From positions 26,128 to 90,127 of the forward strand of contig CAYFMG010000002.1 in the NCBI GenBank assembly GCA_964344155.1: a DNA stretch of 64,000 bases, in the 5' to 3' direction. Source of the DNA: UBA6164 sp964344155 (GTDB lineage Bacteria > Patescibacteriota > Gracilibacteria > BD1-5 > UBA6164). Shown here piece after piece: positions 49,151 through 61,193 of this stretch. The first letter of the stretch is position 1; every line of letters begins with the position of its first letter. Made by a program: the position numbers and the translations under genes. The notes below the pieces were generated by a model. That model searched no databases. It saw only the letters and a program-made list of their open reading frames with translations, and had not been told where the DNA came from.

Positions 49151-49571
49151 ACTCAACCTCCTCTCATGCCATCATCCAAGCCTGTATTCCTCAATCTAAA
49201 TCATAAGCCTCTTTGAATCAAGACTCTCTCATAAAGTAAAGCATACTTCATGTTCTGTTTCAGCTGTTACAATAAATAAGATATTTTTTATCTTTATCAA
49301 GAGCCTCTACCTTTTGTTTTATATCAGAACTATAAAAATCCATACTCATATCCATACCAGGAATAGCTCACCTAGATATTTCCCCTGGTGTTCTGATATC
49401 AATCAAAATAAAATCATCTGAAATCTTTTGCTTAAATTCAGCTACTCAAATAGAAGCTATTTGCTCAGAATTAGTTGTACTCATGTCTTGTTTTTCTGTA
49501 TTTACTTGTTTATCTTGACCACAAGAAATAAGTCAAAGAAAACAAAAAATTAAAACTATTATTTTTTTCAT
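49149..49571 (-). CDS. Rhodanese-like lipoprotein
   Basis: 140 residues. Lipoprotein signal MKKIIVLIFCFLGLISC, lipid Cys near 17. Rhodanese domain: FILIDIRTPGEI and YLIYCNSGNRTGSM with active Cys, ending DLDGGIQAWMMAG. Sulfur transfer or thiol chemistry outside the membrane. Confidence 0.9.
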
Positions 49572-49594
49572 AATATTTAAATTAATAATCATAT

Positions 49595-49634
49595 ATTTCC
49601 TCCCCTGCTAGGGAGAGGCTAGGTGGGGGGTTGT
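49595..49634. repeat. GC-rich intergenic element
   Basis: CTCCCCTGCTAGGGAGAGGCTAGGTGGGGGG, a member of the same loose family as 42099 and 58738. Confidence 0.6.
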
Positions 49635-50872
49635 TAAAACTTAATTATAAATTCTGTTCAAACTCCCTCAATACTGTTAACAACAATCTTCCACTTATAA
49701 ATATCTGAAATCTTTTTTACCAAAGATAATCAAATACCATATCACTCTACATTTCTTCCTTGTTTTCACATAAAAAATCTATCAAAAATCTTATCTAAAT
49801 CATCATTTTTAATACCACGACCATTATCTTTTACAATAATACTTCTATTTTTTAATGTTATCTCTATTTTAGATCCTTTTTTACTGTATTTTATAGCATT
49901 TCAAAGTAAATTTGATAATAATATATAAAAATATTGTTTATTTATATTTAATATCTTAGTTGATTTTTCTATAAAATCAACATCTATATTTTTCTCTCAA
50001 GCTTTATTTTTAAAGTCCTTTATTATAAATCTTATCTCCTCTGATAAGTTTACCTTTTCCTTAGAATGAGATGAACATATATTTGATAATTCAACCAAAC
50101 TTTCTATAAGCTTATTAAGCCTAGATACTTCCTCTAAACCTTCATCAATTAACTCTTTTTCATATTTTTTTGTTTGATTTATAAGCTGAAGATTTGAATG
50201 AATAATTGATATAGGAGTCTTTAACTCATGTCATGCATTATGTATAAAATCCTGCATATCCTTCATATTTTCCTCTACTGGCCTCAGATTGGTTGATACA
50301 AATTTAAATCAAATATAATAAAAGAAAATTGAAAATAAAAATGTTATAAGAACAAAATCAAAAAGATCTCTTAGGTAATCAGCAAAACTATATCTCAAGT
50401 TTTTTATAAATAAAACATCATAATCATTATTTCACTCAGAAATCATAATCTTTCTCACCAAGTATCAATCCTCCTGATATACTTCTCAATACCTACTATC
50501 ATTAAAAGATTTCTCTACAAACTTAACACTTAAATTATCAACTACATTACTAAAAACAAGTTCTGTTTTATTTCTATCAATAATTATTAGATTTAAGAAA
50601 TTTTTTAGTTCTTCTTTTTTAATCTCAGATTTATCAGACATTCTAAAAAGCCTTTTTCATATATCATACTTAGTTACAAATTCTTTTAGAGTTATTGTTT
50701 TATCCTCTACACTTCTTGTAATACTATAAAAATTACTCTTTTCACTATAAATATAATTATAGTATTTTGCTGAGAAAAATACTATTTCTAACAATAAAGC
50801 TATAAAAAAGACTAAAAATGTAAAAATTATAGTTAAGTTTCTTTTTGTATATTTTAAACTATTAAACTTCAT
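49634..50872 (-). CDS. Membrane sensor histidine kinase
   Basis: 412 residues. Helices near 13-35 and 170-190 bracket an extracytoplasmic sensor of about 135 residues. HisKA H-box GHELKTPIS near 215, then NLLGNAIKYS, DNGRGI and GYGIGLSL. Follows its OmpR-type regulator by 3 bp. Confidence 0.93.
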
Positions 50873-50875
50873 AAA

Positions 50876-51538
50876 TTAATTAATTATATATCAAAATCAT
50901 TTTTTTGTTTCTATTATCGTTTTTCATAATTTTTTTCTAAGATATCAAATGTATACATCAACTGTTTTACTAAACATAAAATCTCATTCAAATGTTCACC
51001 AAACATGTTCATAAAGCTCTTGTCTAGAAACAACTTTTCCTTTATTTTGAGAAAGGTATTTAAATAAATTAAACTCTAGATTTGATAATTTTACTCTTTC
51101 TTCTCACTTATATACTTCTTTAGTTCCTAAGTCTATAGTATAGTCTTTGATTAAAATTTTTGTATTACTTTTGTTTTTTAGATTTCTTCTTGTTAAAGTA
51201 TTTACCCTTGCTAAAAGCTCATCATAATCAAATGGTTTTGTTAAATAATCATCCGCTCAAAGATTTAATCAATCTATAATATCTGTTTTTGCTGATCTTG
51301 ATGTTAACATTATTATAGGGGTTTCTTTTCATTTTTCTCTGAATTCTCTACATAACTCTAGTCAGTCTTTTTCTGGTAAGTTAATATCAAGAATAATAAC
51401 ATCATAAAAATTAATTGATGCTTTATATAATCAATCTTTTCAATCAAAACTAACATCAGATTGTATATCTTTTAAGGATAAAAATCTAACTAAGTTTCTC
51501 GATAAAATTTCATTATCTTCTATAATCAAAACTTTCAT
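50876..51538 (-). CDS. OmpR/PhoB-type response regulator
   Basis: 220 residues. Receiver: LIIEDNEIL, VIILDINLPEKDG (phospho-Asp near 52), MLTSRSA, DDYLTKPF. Winged helix with LSNLEFNLFKYL and VDVYISYLRKKLG..IIETKKGFGY. First gene of the pair with the kinase at 49634. Confidence 0.95.
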
Positions 51539-51653
51539 ATTTATTATTTTTAGTTATATAAAACATATTTTAATCAAAAAATAAAAATAAGCTACTTTTT
51601 AATAGCTCATTTTTATTTCCTAATCATATTTGTTAAAACCATTAAAACATTTT

Positions 51654-51917
51654 TTATTTCCTAATCACTAAATATTTTTTTGTTTCTATTGGTTTTACAT
51701 TTCACATATTCGATTCATACTTTTTTTTCAGTTCTCTAACAAGTACTTCTTCAGTATCTGTTAGCTCCTCTCCTGTTTTATATTTCTGTATAAGTATTTT
51801 TACAGCAGTTCTTTCTTGCGAGCTAAGTCAATTAAAGTTAGCATTTGTACTAGAAGCAACTAATATACTAGCAATAATTGCAGATAGAATCGAATAAGTG
51901 ATTATTTTTGTTTGCAT
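51654..51917 (-). CDS. Small exported protein
   Basis: 87 residues. Signal peptide through about residue 24 (ILVASSTNA). The mature part SSQERTAVKILIQKYKTGEELT is helical. Two TGA glycines. The stop region ATTTCCTAATCA is repeated 41 bp downstream (51614). Lies just upstream of the two-component genes and may be a target or partner. Confidence 0.6.
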
Positions 51918-52036
51918 AGGCAGTTTTTTATTAAGTAATATCAACAAGGGCACCTGTAATAACTTTCCTAATAATTATTACACTTGCCACTATAATAAAC
52001 TTAAGTAAGAACAAAGTAAGAATTTAGTAAAAAAAA
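51918..52036. other. Intergenic gap
   Basis: No ORF or clear regulatory site seen apart from AT-rich sequence upstream of the 51654-51917 gene. Confidence 0.4.
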
Positions 52037-52061
52037 ATAAAAACTAAAATTCTTAGTTTTT
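52037..52061. terminator. Intrinsic terminator
   Basis: AAAAACTAA-AATTC-TTAGTTTTT, end of the 52060-52593 gene. Confidence 0.85.
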
Positions 52062-52593
52062 ATTCAAATAGCTTTTCCTGTATATCTTCTATATCTATGC
52101 CTTTTTGTTTTGCATTATTTATTTCATCTAATATTTGATCTATACTATAAACAGATACTCAATCTGATTTCTTTATATTTCTAATCATAAGTATTAATTC
52201 TCATCTTATTACTTGCTTTTTTAAATCATCCATTAATTCTTTTAACATAGCAAAGTCTATATCTTTTTCTTTTAGCAATTCTTTATATTCTTGTTCTATT
52301 TTACTAATATCAAAAAAATATCTACTTGGATTATTATTAAGTTCATCTACTCTATTAGCTATATTTCTTTTAAATAATACAATTCTAAAATCAAGTACCT
52401 CTTTATCCATAGCATCTACATTTAATCACATTTCTCTAGCACGATCTATCTTTTTATTTACTTCATCAAGTTTATTTACTATTGTTGAAGAGGAATTTTT
52501 AGAAAGACTTTTTATATCACTAAAAATCTCATCCATTAAAGCTATGGAATAATCTGACATTTCTTCTAGTTTTGAGAAATCTTGTTTAGGCAT
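52060..52593 (-). CDS. Coiled-coil hypothetical protein
   Basis: 177 residues, all helical and charged, no signal peptide. Regions 35-60 and 85-150 are coiled-coil-like. Three TGA glycines. Unknown; its neighbour (52669) is exported. Confidence 0.7.
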
Positions 52594-52640
52594 ATATATT
52601 TTTTAATATTAATTTATAACTATATTTTATCATAAAAACA

Positions 52641-52671
52641 AAAAGAATACAAAAATTGTATTCTTTTTTTA
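52641..52671. terminator. Intrinsic terminator
   Basis: AAAAGAATAC-AAAAATT-GTATTCTTTT. Confidence 0.88.
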
Positions 52672-53694
52672 ATTTATCTTTGAATCAACAAGTGCTTTTA
52701 AAGCTTTAAGTTTTAATAATATTGTATCTTTATGTTTTCCAGAATATTTTTTAAACGTAGTTGGTTTACTTATATATCCTAAAAGCTTAATTGATACTTT
52801 TTGTAAAACAATTCTAGACATTTTTTCTAATCTTTCTCATACTTTTTCATTTAACTCTTCTTTGTACTTAGTTATTTTTTGCTCATCTGTTTCCTCTACT
52901 TCCTCTTCCTCAGTGGTAGTACCTGTTCATGTTTCTGTTTCTTGAGATTCTGTAGTTGTTCATGATCATGTTTCTTCATCTGTAGTACCTGTTCATGTTT
53001 CTACTTCTTCTTCCTCTTCTACTGCACTCTCTTTAGGGATATATTTAAAATAATCTCTATAACAAAGTTTATCTAAATATTTATAAAAATTCTCTACTAA
53101 TTTTTGAGTTTCAGACATTTTATACATAAGTAGTAATTTTTGTTGTTGTTTAGCAAAGATTTGTCTTCTTATAGTTTGTTGTTTTTCATGATAAAGTATA
53201 CGAGTTTTTTCTCTTACAACAGAATCTGCTGCTAAAGTATATGTAGATTTTATTTCATTATATGCTGTATCATACAATTCTTCATCATTATAATCTTCTT
53301 GTAGTTGTTCTACTTCTGAAGTTAAAGTTTCAACTTGAGAACTAGTAGAAGAAAAATTTATTCCATTTATAGTATATATTTTATCTTCTATAACTTTAAA
53401 CTCTGTAAAGGCTGGAAAATCTTTACAGTTTTTTCAAGCTTCCATGTACTCTATAAATGTTTTATTATTTTCTCTTAAAACTATAGCTATTTCTATAGGA
53501 GCTACTTTTTGTAGTTCAGGTTTAGCTATTGATACTTTTGATAAATCAATATCCTCTGTACAATGTATTCATGCAAAAAATAGATTTCACTGAAAAGTAT
53601 CATATCTATTTTCACAAACTTTCCCACTATCTTCAGAATGTACGTTAGTTAACAATAAAAATACTGTTAATATAAATACTACTAATTTTTTCAT
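52669..53694 (-). CDS. Exported coiled-coil protein with TGTGTT/Glu linker
   Basis: 341 residues. Signal peptide through about residue 20 (VFLLLTNVHS). N-terminal Cys-containing domain (CENRY, HCTED, NCKDF), a helical middle, then a low-complexity linker made of variants of ETGTGTT with Glu runs (about 235-265), then a basic helical tail. The linker glycines are largely TGA. Likely a periplasmic or surface protein. Unknown family. Confidence 0.72.
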
Positions 53695-53728
53695 AATGTG
53701 TTTTTAAATTATATAAATAAAATTTTTA

Positions 53729-54985
53729 TTAAAACTCTCATCTGTCTTTCATAGCATCAAGTACTCTTTCTAGTGCAACAATATAGGCGGCATTTCTTAA
53801 GAATGTATTTGTTTCATTTGCAACTTCATATACTTTACGTGTTGCTTTTGTTATTTTTTCATGTAACTCATTATTTACTTTTTCTTCATCCCAGTAATAA
53901 TTCATATTATTTTGAACTTGTTCAAAGTATGAAACAATAACTCATCAAGCATTAGCTAATATATCTGGTATAACTCTTATATCTTTTTTAAAAAGTATAT
54001 CATCTGCATTTGGTGTAACTGGCCCATTAGCTAATTCTAAAATAATACCTGCTTTTATATTATCAGCATTATCCTTTGTTATTTGATTTTCAAGTGCTGC
54101 TGGAATTAATATATCACATTCTTGTTCTAAAAGTTTAGCATTAGTTACTTTTTTAGCATCCATATATTCTGTTACTGATTTTCTAGCTTTTTTTAGCTTT
54201 GAGATTTTATCAGCAAAAATTCCATCCTTGTTATATATTCATCATTTTGAATCAGATATTCAGACTAGTTTTGCTCAAGCTTCACAAAGTAAGTGAGCAG
54301 CTGTTAATCATGCATTTCATGCTCATTGAACAACTATCGTTTTTCCTTTTATTTCTTGATTTAATAAACTAAGTATTTCTTCTAAAACATATACTCATCA
54401 TCTAGCTGTTGATGTATTTCTTCATTTTGATCCACCTGATGTAAGAGGTTTACCTGTAAAACTTCCAGGACTATAAGATCAAGTTAATTCTGAATACTCA
54501 TCCATCATCCATGCCATTATTTGTGGTGTTGTATTTACATCTGGTGCTGGCACATCCTTTTCTGGTCCTAAGTATTTATATAATTTTCTAACATATCATC
54601 TAGATAATCTTTCTAGTTCTCCTTCTGATAACTCTTTTGGATTTACTATTATTCATCATTTACCTCAACCAAGTGGTAAATCAACAACGGCACATTTAAA
54701 TGTCATCCACATAGATAGAGCTTTTACTTCTTCTTTGTCAACATCAGGATGAAATCTAATACCTCACTTAAATGGTCATCTAGCATCATTGTGTTGAGAT
54801 CTAAATCACGTAAATGTTTTTACATTTCAGTCATCCATTCTCACTGGAATATTTACCTCTATAATTCTTTTTGGATGAGATATAAGTTCATATTTATTTA
54901 TATCATCCCTACAATTTCAATACAAATCACAAGCTAATCTTAATTGTTTTCTTGCATTCAAAAACGGATTTAATCTATCTATCAC
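53729..54985 (-). CDS. gdhA: Glutamate dehydrogenase
   Basis: 418 residues. GPFKGGIRFHP, MTFKCAVVDLPLGGGKGGI (catalytic Lys), VPAPDVNTTPQIMAW, VVQGAGNAG (dinucleotide) and IPAALENQITKDNA. Start is GTG 54985 (then IDRLNPF); no ATG is better placed. Interconverts glutamate and 2-oxoglutarate. Many motif glycines are TGA. Confidence 0.92.
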
Positions 54986-54999
54986 TATTATTATAATTA

Positions 55000-55545
55000 C
55001 TAATTAAACTGTTGATCTAGTTTTCAGATTCTAGCTACACTATATTCTCCTGATTCAATATCCACATTGTAAATATTAAATTCTGTATCTACATCAAAAC
55101 CTTCATTTCTTATGGCTAAGTTCATACTTGTAGAACCATTTGGAGAGTAGTTTCTATGGAATACTCCACATGGCCAACCAAGAATACCTGGTCCATCTAA
55201 AACTATTTCTCCATTCCATTTTATACATTTATTTGAAATTTCAAATTTTTCTACTCTTCAATGTTGTTTTGAGTATAATTCTACATATCTATTCCCTGCT
55301 AGTGTTATTAAATTATCCTCTTGAAATGGGTGCATATACCAATGATTTCCTTCACCACCAACTTGTCCTGGTGATTTTGCTCCTGGCTCATGATTAACAA
55401 CATCTAAACCATTATAATCACTAAAAAATGGTATAGCATCAAATTCTACCAAGTTTGTTTTTCTTAATTTTTCAAAAGGTATTATATGAAACAATCCTTC
55501 TATTTTTTTCACAACTTTATCTGAAGCGTGTATTGTTTTTTGCAT
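55000..55545 (-). CDS. Cupin-like beta-barrel hypothetical protein
   Basis: 181 residues. VNHEPGAKSPG, HWYMHPFQEDNLITLAG and the FHRNYSPNGSTSMNLAIR end suggest a cupin-type barrel with several His. Substrate unknown. Starts on the same strand 14 bp upstream of gdhA, so likely cotranscribed with it. Confidence 0.55.
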
Positions 55546-55605
55546 TTACTTTTTTATTAATAATATATTATACTATTATATTTTAACATGTATTAATTTT
55601 TAATG

Positions 55606-55637
55606 CAAAAAAAGTCTTAAAATTTTAAGACTTTTTA
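55606..55637. terminator. Intrinsic terminator
   Basis: AAAAAGTCTTAAAATTTTAAGACTTTTT palindrome segment at the end of the acetyl-CoA synthetase gene. Confidence 0.88.
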
Positions 55638-57731
55638 TAGATAGAATTTAGCATCAACCACTATACTATCTTTATCATCTGAAATTATAGGATTTATATC
55701 TATTTCTTTTATATCTTCAAACTCCATAAATACATACTGCAATTTAAAAATTATATCTACTACTTTTTCTATATCTATTCACTTTTGTCACCTTACTCAT
55801 TCTAGCAAAGGATATACTTTGAGTTCTTTTAGCATTTTCTTAATTTCATCTCTTGAAACAAGTCATATTCTCCTTGATACATCTTCAAAAACATTTACAT
55901 ATATTCATCACATTCATACTATAAGTATATTTCAAAAACTTTTATCTCTTTTAAATCATACAAATACTTCCTTTGAATCATCTCATAGTTTTGCCATTTT
56001 TGAAAAAGTAATTCCTTTTACAAAAGCTCCACTCGCATTTTTTGCTACATTTTTTAATACATCATTATATGCTTTTATTGCTTCTTTTTCTGTCTTTATA
56101 CTAAGTATTATTCATCATACATCTGTTTTGTGAGGTATATCTGCTGAACTTACTCTTGCTACTAATAAATTCGCATTTAATTTTTTGTAAGCAAGACTTA
56201 CTTCTTCTTCACTATTAACAAGTATTTCTTTTATTGTATTTATTTCAAATGATTCTAGTATTTCCTGTGTTAAGGCATTTGAACAAAATTTTTCTTCTTT
56301 TTGTAATTTTTCTTTTAATTCTGATATGTTTTTTGGTAACTCAAATTTTTCTTTTTCTTCTATGGGAGTATTTTTCCAATTTTTTTGTATTAATAATCTA
56401 GAATACGCTCTAATAGCTTTTTTAGGATAATCATATTCTAAAATACCATTTTTATCTAATATTTCTCTTCCCTTTTCTACAGATTCTCATCCCATAAATG
56501 TAACTAATATAAATTGGTCTGGATTTTGTTTTTTGAAATCTACAATGACCTCTGCTATTTTTTCTACATCTGTCATAGTTTGAGCTGTAAGTATTATCAA
56601 AATAGCTCTTTTTTTAACAATTTTTGATAAATTGTTAAGAATTTTCTCATAAGTTTTACTTGTTGCATCTCATATAATATCTATAGGATTATTAACTGAA
56701 GCTGAATCTGGTAATCATTTTTTTAATATTTGTTTTTCTTTATCTGTAAATTCAGTTAATTTTACTCAATAATTTTGAGCATGATCTGTTGCCATAACTC
56801 ATGGTCATCATGCATTTGTGATCATAACTAACTCTTCAGGAATATTATCTACTAAAGTTTTTGAAAATATTTGACTCCATAAAAAAAAGTTTTCTAAAGA
56901 TTGTGTAAAATGAATTCAAGAATTTCTAAATGCGGTATATAATACTTCTTTTTCAGATGATAAAGCTCAAGTATGAGAACTGGCAACTAAACTTCATTTT
57001 TCTGAGATTCATGATTTTACTAAAACTATCGGTTTTTGTTTTGATAACTTCTTTGTTATCTCAAAAAACTCAGCTCCTAAATCTATACTTTCTAAATAAA
57101 GAGAAATAACTCTAGTATTATCATCTTTTTCAAGTTGTTTTAATAAATAGTTTTCATCTACTCAGGCTTTATTTCACATAGATATAAGTTTTGAAAATCA
57201 CATTTTTCTTGATAATGCCCAATCTGTTAAAGCTACTGCCATTGCTCAACTTTGTGATACCATTGCTATATTTTGACATTCTCAACCAATACATGCTCTA
57301 AGTGTTTTTGTACCAAAACTTAAATTTAGCTTATTTATAACATCTACATATCATAAACAATTTGGTCAAAGTAATTCTATGTCATACATTCAGGCTATAT
57401 CTATTAACTCTTGCTCACTTTTAATATTTCATATTTCTTTAAATCATGCTGAAATAATTATTACTCTTTTAACTCATTTTTCTCAAGATTCTTTTAAAGA
57501 TTTTGCAACAAGATGTGCAGGAATAGCGAAAACTAATATATCTGGAATTATAGGTAAATCTTTTATGGATTGAAAAAATTTTATTCCTCCAGATTCTCAT
57601 CATTTTGGATTTACTCAGTATTTTTCTCATTCAAAAAACTCTAGGCTTTTTATTAAGCTATTACCTATTTTTCATTCTACTTCAGAAGCTCAAACTACTG
57701 CTACTGATTTTATATCAAAAAAATTATTCAT
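55635..57731 (-). CDS. ADP-forming acetate-CoA ligase (fused alpha-beta)
   Basis: 698 residues. CoA-binding domain (SVAVVASSEVEGKIGNSL), succinyl-CoA-synthetase-like ligase domains with GPNCLGYVDV, SQSGAMAVAL, and SSHTGALSSEKEV with the phospho-His, then an ATP-grasp domain from about 470 (THKTDVGG-like PHKTDVGGIILSI). Makes ATP from acetyl-CoA with acetate as product, a common energy route in candidate-phyla fermenters. Third gene of tmk-yraN-acd. Confidence 0.9.
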
Positions 57732-57741
57732 ATTTTATAAG

Positions 57742-58098
57742 TTATATTTCTATATTTTTATAATGTTTTAATTTATAGCTTGTTTCTCACTTATATATAG
57801 CTATTACATCAAACCTTATTTTTTCAAAATCTAGTTTATTTTTAACCACATAAAACTCTACTGTTTTCCTGCATTTTCTAAGTTTATTTGGAGTCACTGA
57901 TTCTTCTGGTATTCAATACTTCAGTGAACTTCTATATTTTACTTCTATAAATACTACTACTCAATCTTTTTTTGCAATGATATCAATTTCTCAAAATCTT
58001 CAAAATTTAAAATTTGAATCAAGTATTTTATATCATTTTTTTTGTAAATATTTTATAGCTACTATTTCTCAAGTGTCTCCGACTTTTTTTGTATTCAT
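57742..58098 (-). CDS. YraN/UPF0102 family nuclease-like protein
   Basis: 118 residues. GDTGEIVAIKYLQKKGYKIL, GEIDIIAKKDG and VVFIEVKYRS with E-x-K. Predicted Holliday-junction-resolvase-like fold, function unproven. 3 bp after tmk. Confidence 0.88.
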
Positions 58099-58101
58099 GT
58101 T

Positions 58102-58704
58102 TTATAAATATTTATCTAATATTAGAGTTACTTCCCTAAAAACTTCCTCAATACTCTTATTTGCATCTATTACATAAATTCTTCTTTTTTCTTTTAATTT
58201 ATCTGCACTTTCTAAATATTTATTTCTTACTTTTTCTAAAAAATCTATGTTTTCAAAAAACTCTTTTTCTCATCATCTCTTTTTTAATCTTTTCTCTATA
58301 TTTTCTCTACTTACATCAAAAATAAATGTTAAATCTGGAATTAATATATTATCATAATTATGAGCATTGTTTATTTCTGAAAAACTTAATCATTGAACTC
58401 CTTGATATGCATATGTTGAATAATCAAAACGAGATGAAAGTATTATAGAGTGTTTTAATATTTCTTTTCTTATTGTTGTTTGTTCTTCTCTATCTTTTAC
58501 ATATAAATCCAATGCTTCTTTACCATTTTTAAATCATTCTCAGGTCAATTTATTAAGTATTTCTTTTCATGATTTGGTATTTGGAGTTGGTTCTTTTGTT
58601 ACCCATATCTGAGCATTTTTATCTTTTTCTCTTAAATATTCAAAGACTTTGTTTAACTGTGTATCTTTACCTGATCAATCAACTCACTCAAAAACTACAA
58701 ACAT
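58102..58704 (-). CDS. tmk: Thymidylate kinase
   Basis: 200 residues. P-loop FEGVDGSGKDTQ (three of four Gly as TGA or GGT), the VTKEPTP motif with the DR-like ligand, SSRFDYSTYAYQG, and RLKKRGGEKEFFE as LID. Phosphorylates dTMP. First gene of its operon. Confidence 0.92.
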
Positions 58705-58737
58705 ATTTTTTATTTAATTTATAAAACCTCTCTCTTG

Positions 58738-58772
58738 AATTCTCTCCCCTTGTCAGGGGAAAGAGGCTACAA
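58738..58772. repeat. GC-rich palindrome
   Basis: CTCTCCCCTTGTCAGGGGAAAGAG hairpin, upstream of tmk; loose family of GC-rich elements. Confidence 0.6.
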
Positions 58773-58853
58773 GTTTCTAACAGTATAATTTTTTTTTGGA
58801 AAAATAAAAGTTTTATGTTAAAATAAATATAATATAAAATATAAATAAGAAGT

Positions 58854-59405
58854 ATGTCTGAAATACCTTCTACATCACCTGAAAAAAAAGAAGATAATAA
58901 TAAATTAGCTAAAAATACATTATTAGCTATATGATTATATAGTTCTCAAATCTCTTGAGTTTTAAGTGATGATTTTTACGATAACCAAATAAACCAATTT
59001 TCTAGTGATTTACAAGATTTTAAAGAATATATAGAACAAGAAAATTTAAATAAAGATTTTAGAATAAAATCATGACACATTAAACTTGATCCAATTTGAT
59101 GATTTGCTGATTGAACATATAACTTAGATAAATATAAAGTAAATATAAAAGACTGAAATTTTTATAGTTTAGAATTAACATTTAGAAAAAAAAGATGAGC
59201 ATTAAGTTATATACATAAAGAAAATATAAATATATATTATAAAGCTAATAAATTAGTTATAAATCATAATTGAAAATATTATGAATTTGAAACAAGTAGA
59301 AAAAATAAAAATTTTAATTTCTGAGATATTACTTTAAATATAGAATTCCTCCAAAAAAGAAAACCCCACTGATATAAAAAACACCATAGACATCACTATA
59401 GATAA
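58854..59405 (+). CDS. Hypothetical protein with basic His/Arg tail
   Basis: 183 residues, no signal peptide. Mostly polar with beta-like repeats (DGNFYSLELTFRKK, NINIYYKANKLVINHNGKYY). Ends in RKPHGYKKHHRHHYR, a strongly basic tail. Twelve or so TGA glycines. Unknown; the tail could bind RNA or membranes. A terminator follows at 59403-59436. Confidence 0.65.
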
Positions 59406-59436
59406 AAACTGAACTTAAAAGTTCAGTTTTTTCTTT
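59403..59436 (+). terminator. Intrinsic terminator
   Basis: AAAACTGAAC-TTAAAA-GTTCAGTTTT. Confidence 0.9.
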
Positions 59437-59487
59437 ACAAAAAAAATATTTTATCTAAAATAAGATAAATAATATTAAAAAACTTAA

Positions 59488-61158
59488 ATGAGTATTAGTG
59501 AAGAGTTAGAGTCTGCTATAGATATAGTGGACTTGGTAAAAAGTTATGTAAGTCTAAAAAAAGCAGGTGTTAATTACAAAGCTGTTTGTCCTTTTCCTGG
59601 ACATACAGAAAAAACACCTAGTTTTGTTGTGTCTCCATCAAAACAATTAGCATACTGTTTTGGTTGCCACAGGTGATGATGAGCTATAAAGTTTGTAATG
59701 GATGTAGAAAACTGTGAATTTAGAGATGCTATACAAATACTCTGAAACTATACTTGAATCAAAGTAAACACAAATTTCAATCAAGAAAAATTTGAAGCTA
59801 AGAAAAATATTTATTCTCTATATAAAGATGCTACAAATTATTATTCTAATGCTTTAACAAAATACCCTGAAATCAAAAAATACTTATTTGATAGAGGTGT
59901 AAATGAACAAGTAATCAAAGACTTTCATTTTTGATATTCTGATAGCTGAGTTGAACTATACAACTATTTAAAATCAAAATGATATGATGATGAAATGATA
60001 ACTAAATCAAATATTTTTCTAGATATAAAAACAAAAAAAGATAAGTTTATAAACAGAATAATTTTCCCCATACAAAATGCTAGATGAGATTTTGTTGCTT
60101 TTACAGCAAGAATAACATGAGCATGAGAACCAAAGTATTTAAACTCACCTGCTTCAGATCTTTATGATAAATCAAATATTTTATATGGTCTTTACAATGC
60201 TAGAACAGCCATAACCAAAAATGACTTTGTAATAATTACAGAGTGACAAATGGACACAATTGCTCTTCAATCAGCATGATTTTTCAATACTGTAGCTGTA
60301 TCTGGATCTGCCCTAACAGATAAACATCTAACTCTAGTAAAAAGACTAACAAAAAAGCTATACTTGTGTTTTGATGGAGATTCTGCCTGAGAAAAAGCTA
60401 CAAAGGCAGCTTTAGAAAAAATGAAGAATACTGGTTTTGAGGTAAAGATAATATCTATGCCAAAATGAAAAGATCCTGATGATTTAATCAAATCATGAAA
60501 AGATTTTAATGAGTGTATAGCTTGAGCACTAAGCCCTATTTGATACTATATACAAAAATCTGAGTTTGATTTAACTAGTACTACAGAAAAGAAAAAGCTT
60601 TTAAAAGAGCTTCTTGAGATAATAAAATCATATTCTGATAATATAGAAAAAGATTTTTATCTAAAAGAGGTAGCAAAACTACTTGATATCAATAGTAACA
60701 TAGTTTATGATGCTTTTAACAGAGTAAAATTTACTACTAATACTAAAGAGGATAAGGCTTTAGAAACAGAAAAAATAACTAGTGAGGATATGGCTATTTG
60801 ATTTTGTCTTTTGAAACCTGAGAATATAGATTTTTTAAATACTCATATTTTATTTAAAGACTGACTTAGTAAGGATTTAAAAAGTATTCTGGATACTGGA
60901 ATTTCTTATATTGATAGTTTGGAGTTAAATAAAAAAGAGAAATATAAATGAATTTCTTTACAGATAGAGGTAGAAAATACTCATGCTAATAGTGAGCATA
61001 CTGAGGAGGAACTTCATAAGCTTGTTAATGGGATAAACAGAGAGGTTTATAAAAGGCTTGTTTCTACTCTCAAAAAAGAAATGGATGCCTGAAATAGTGA
61101 GGCTTTTGTAAAATATACTCATCTTGTAAGTGAGGCTAAGAAGTTAGGAATAAAATAA
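59488..61158 (+). CDS. dnaG: DNA primase
   Basis: 556 residues. Zinc-binding CHC2 domain with CPFPGHTEKTPSF and YCFGCHRGGG, TOPRIM domain with VIITEGQMDTIAL and YLCFDGDSAGEKA, and a short C-terminal helicase-interaction region. Synthesises RNA primers. Normal length minus part of the C-terminus. Confidence 0.95.
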
Positions 61159-61193
61159 AACTGTAATACATTGTATTACAGTTTTATTTTTTA
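61156..61193. terminator. Bidirectional terminator
   Basis: AAAACTGTAATAC-ATT-GTATTACAGTTTT with T-run both ways. Confidence 0.9.
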
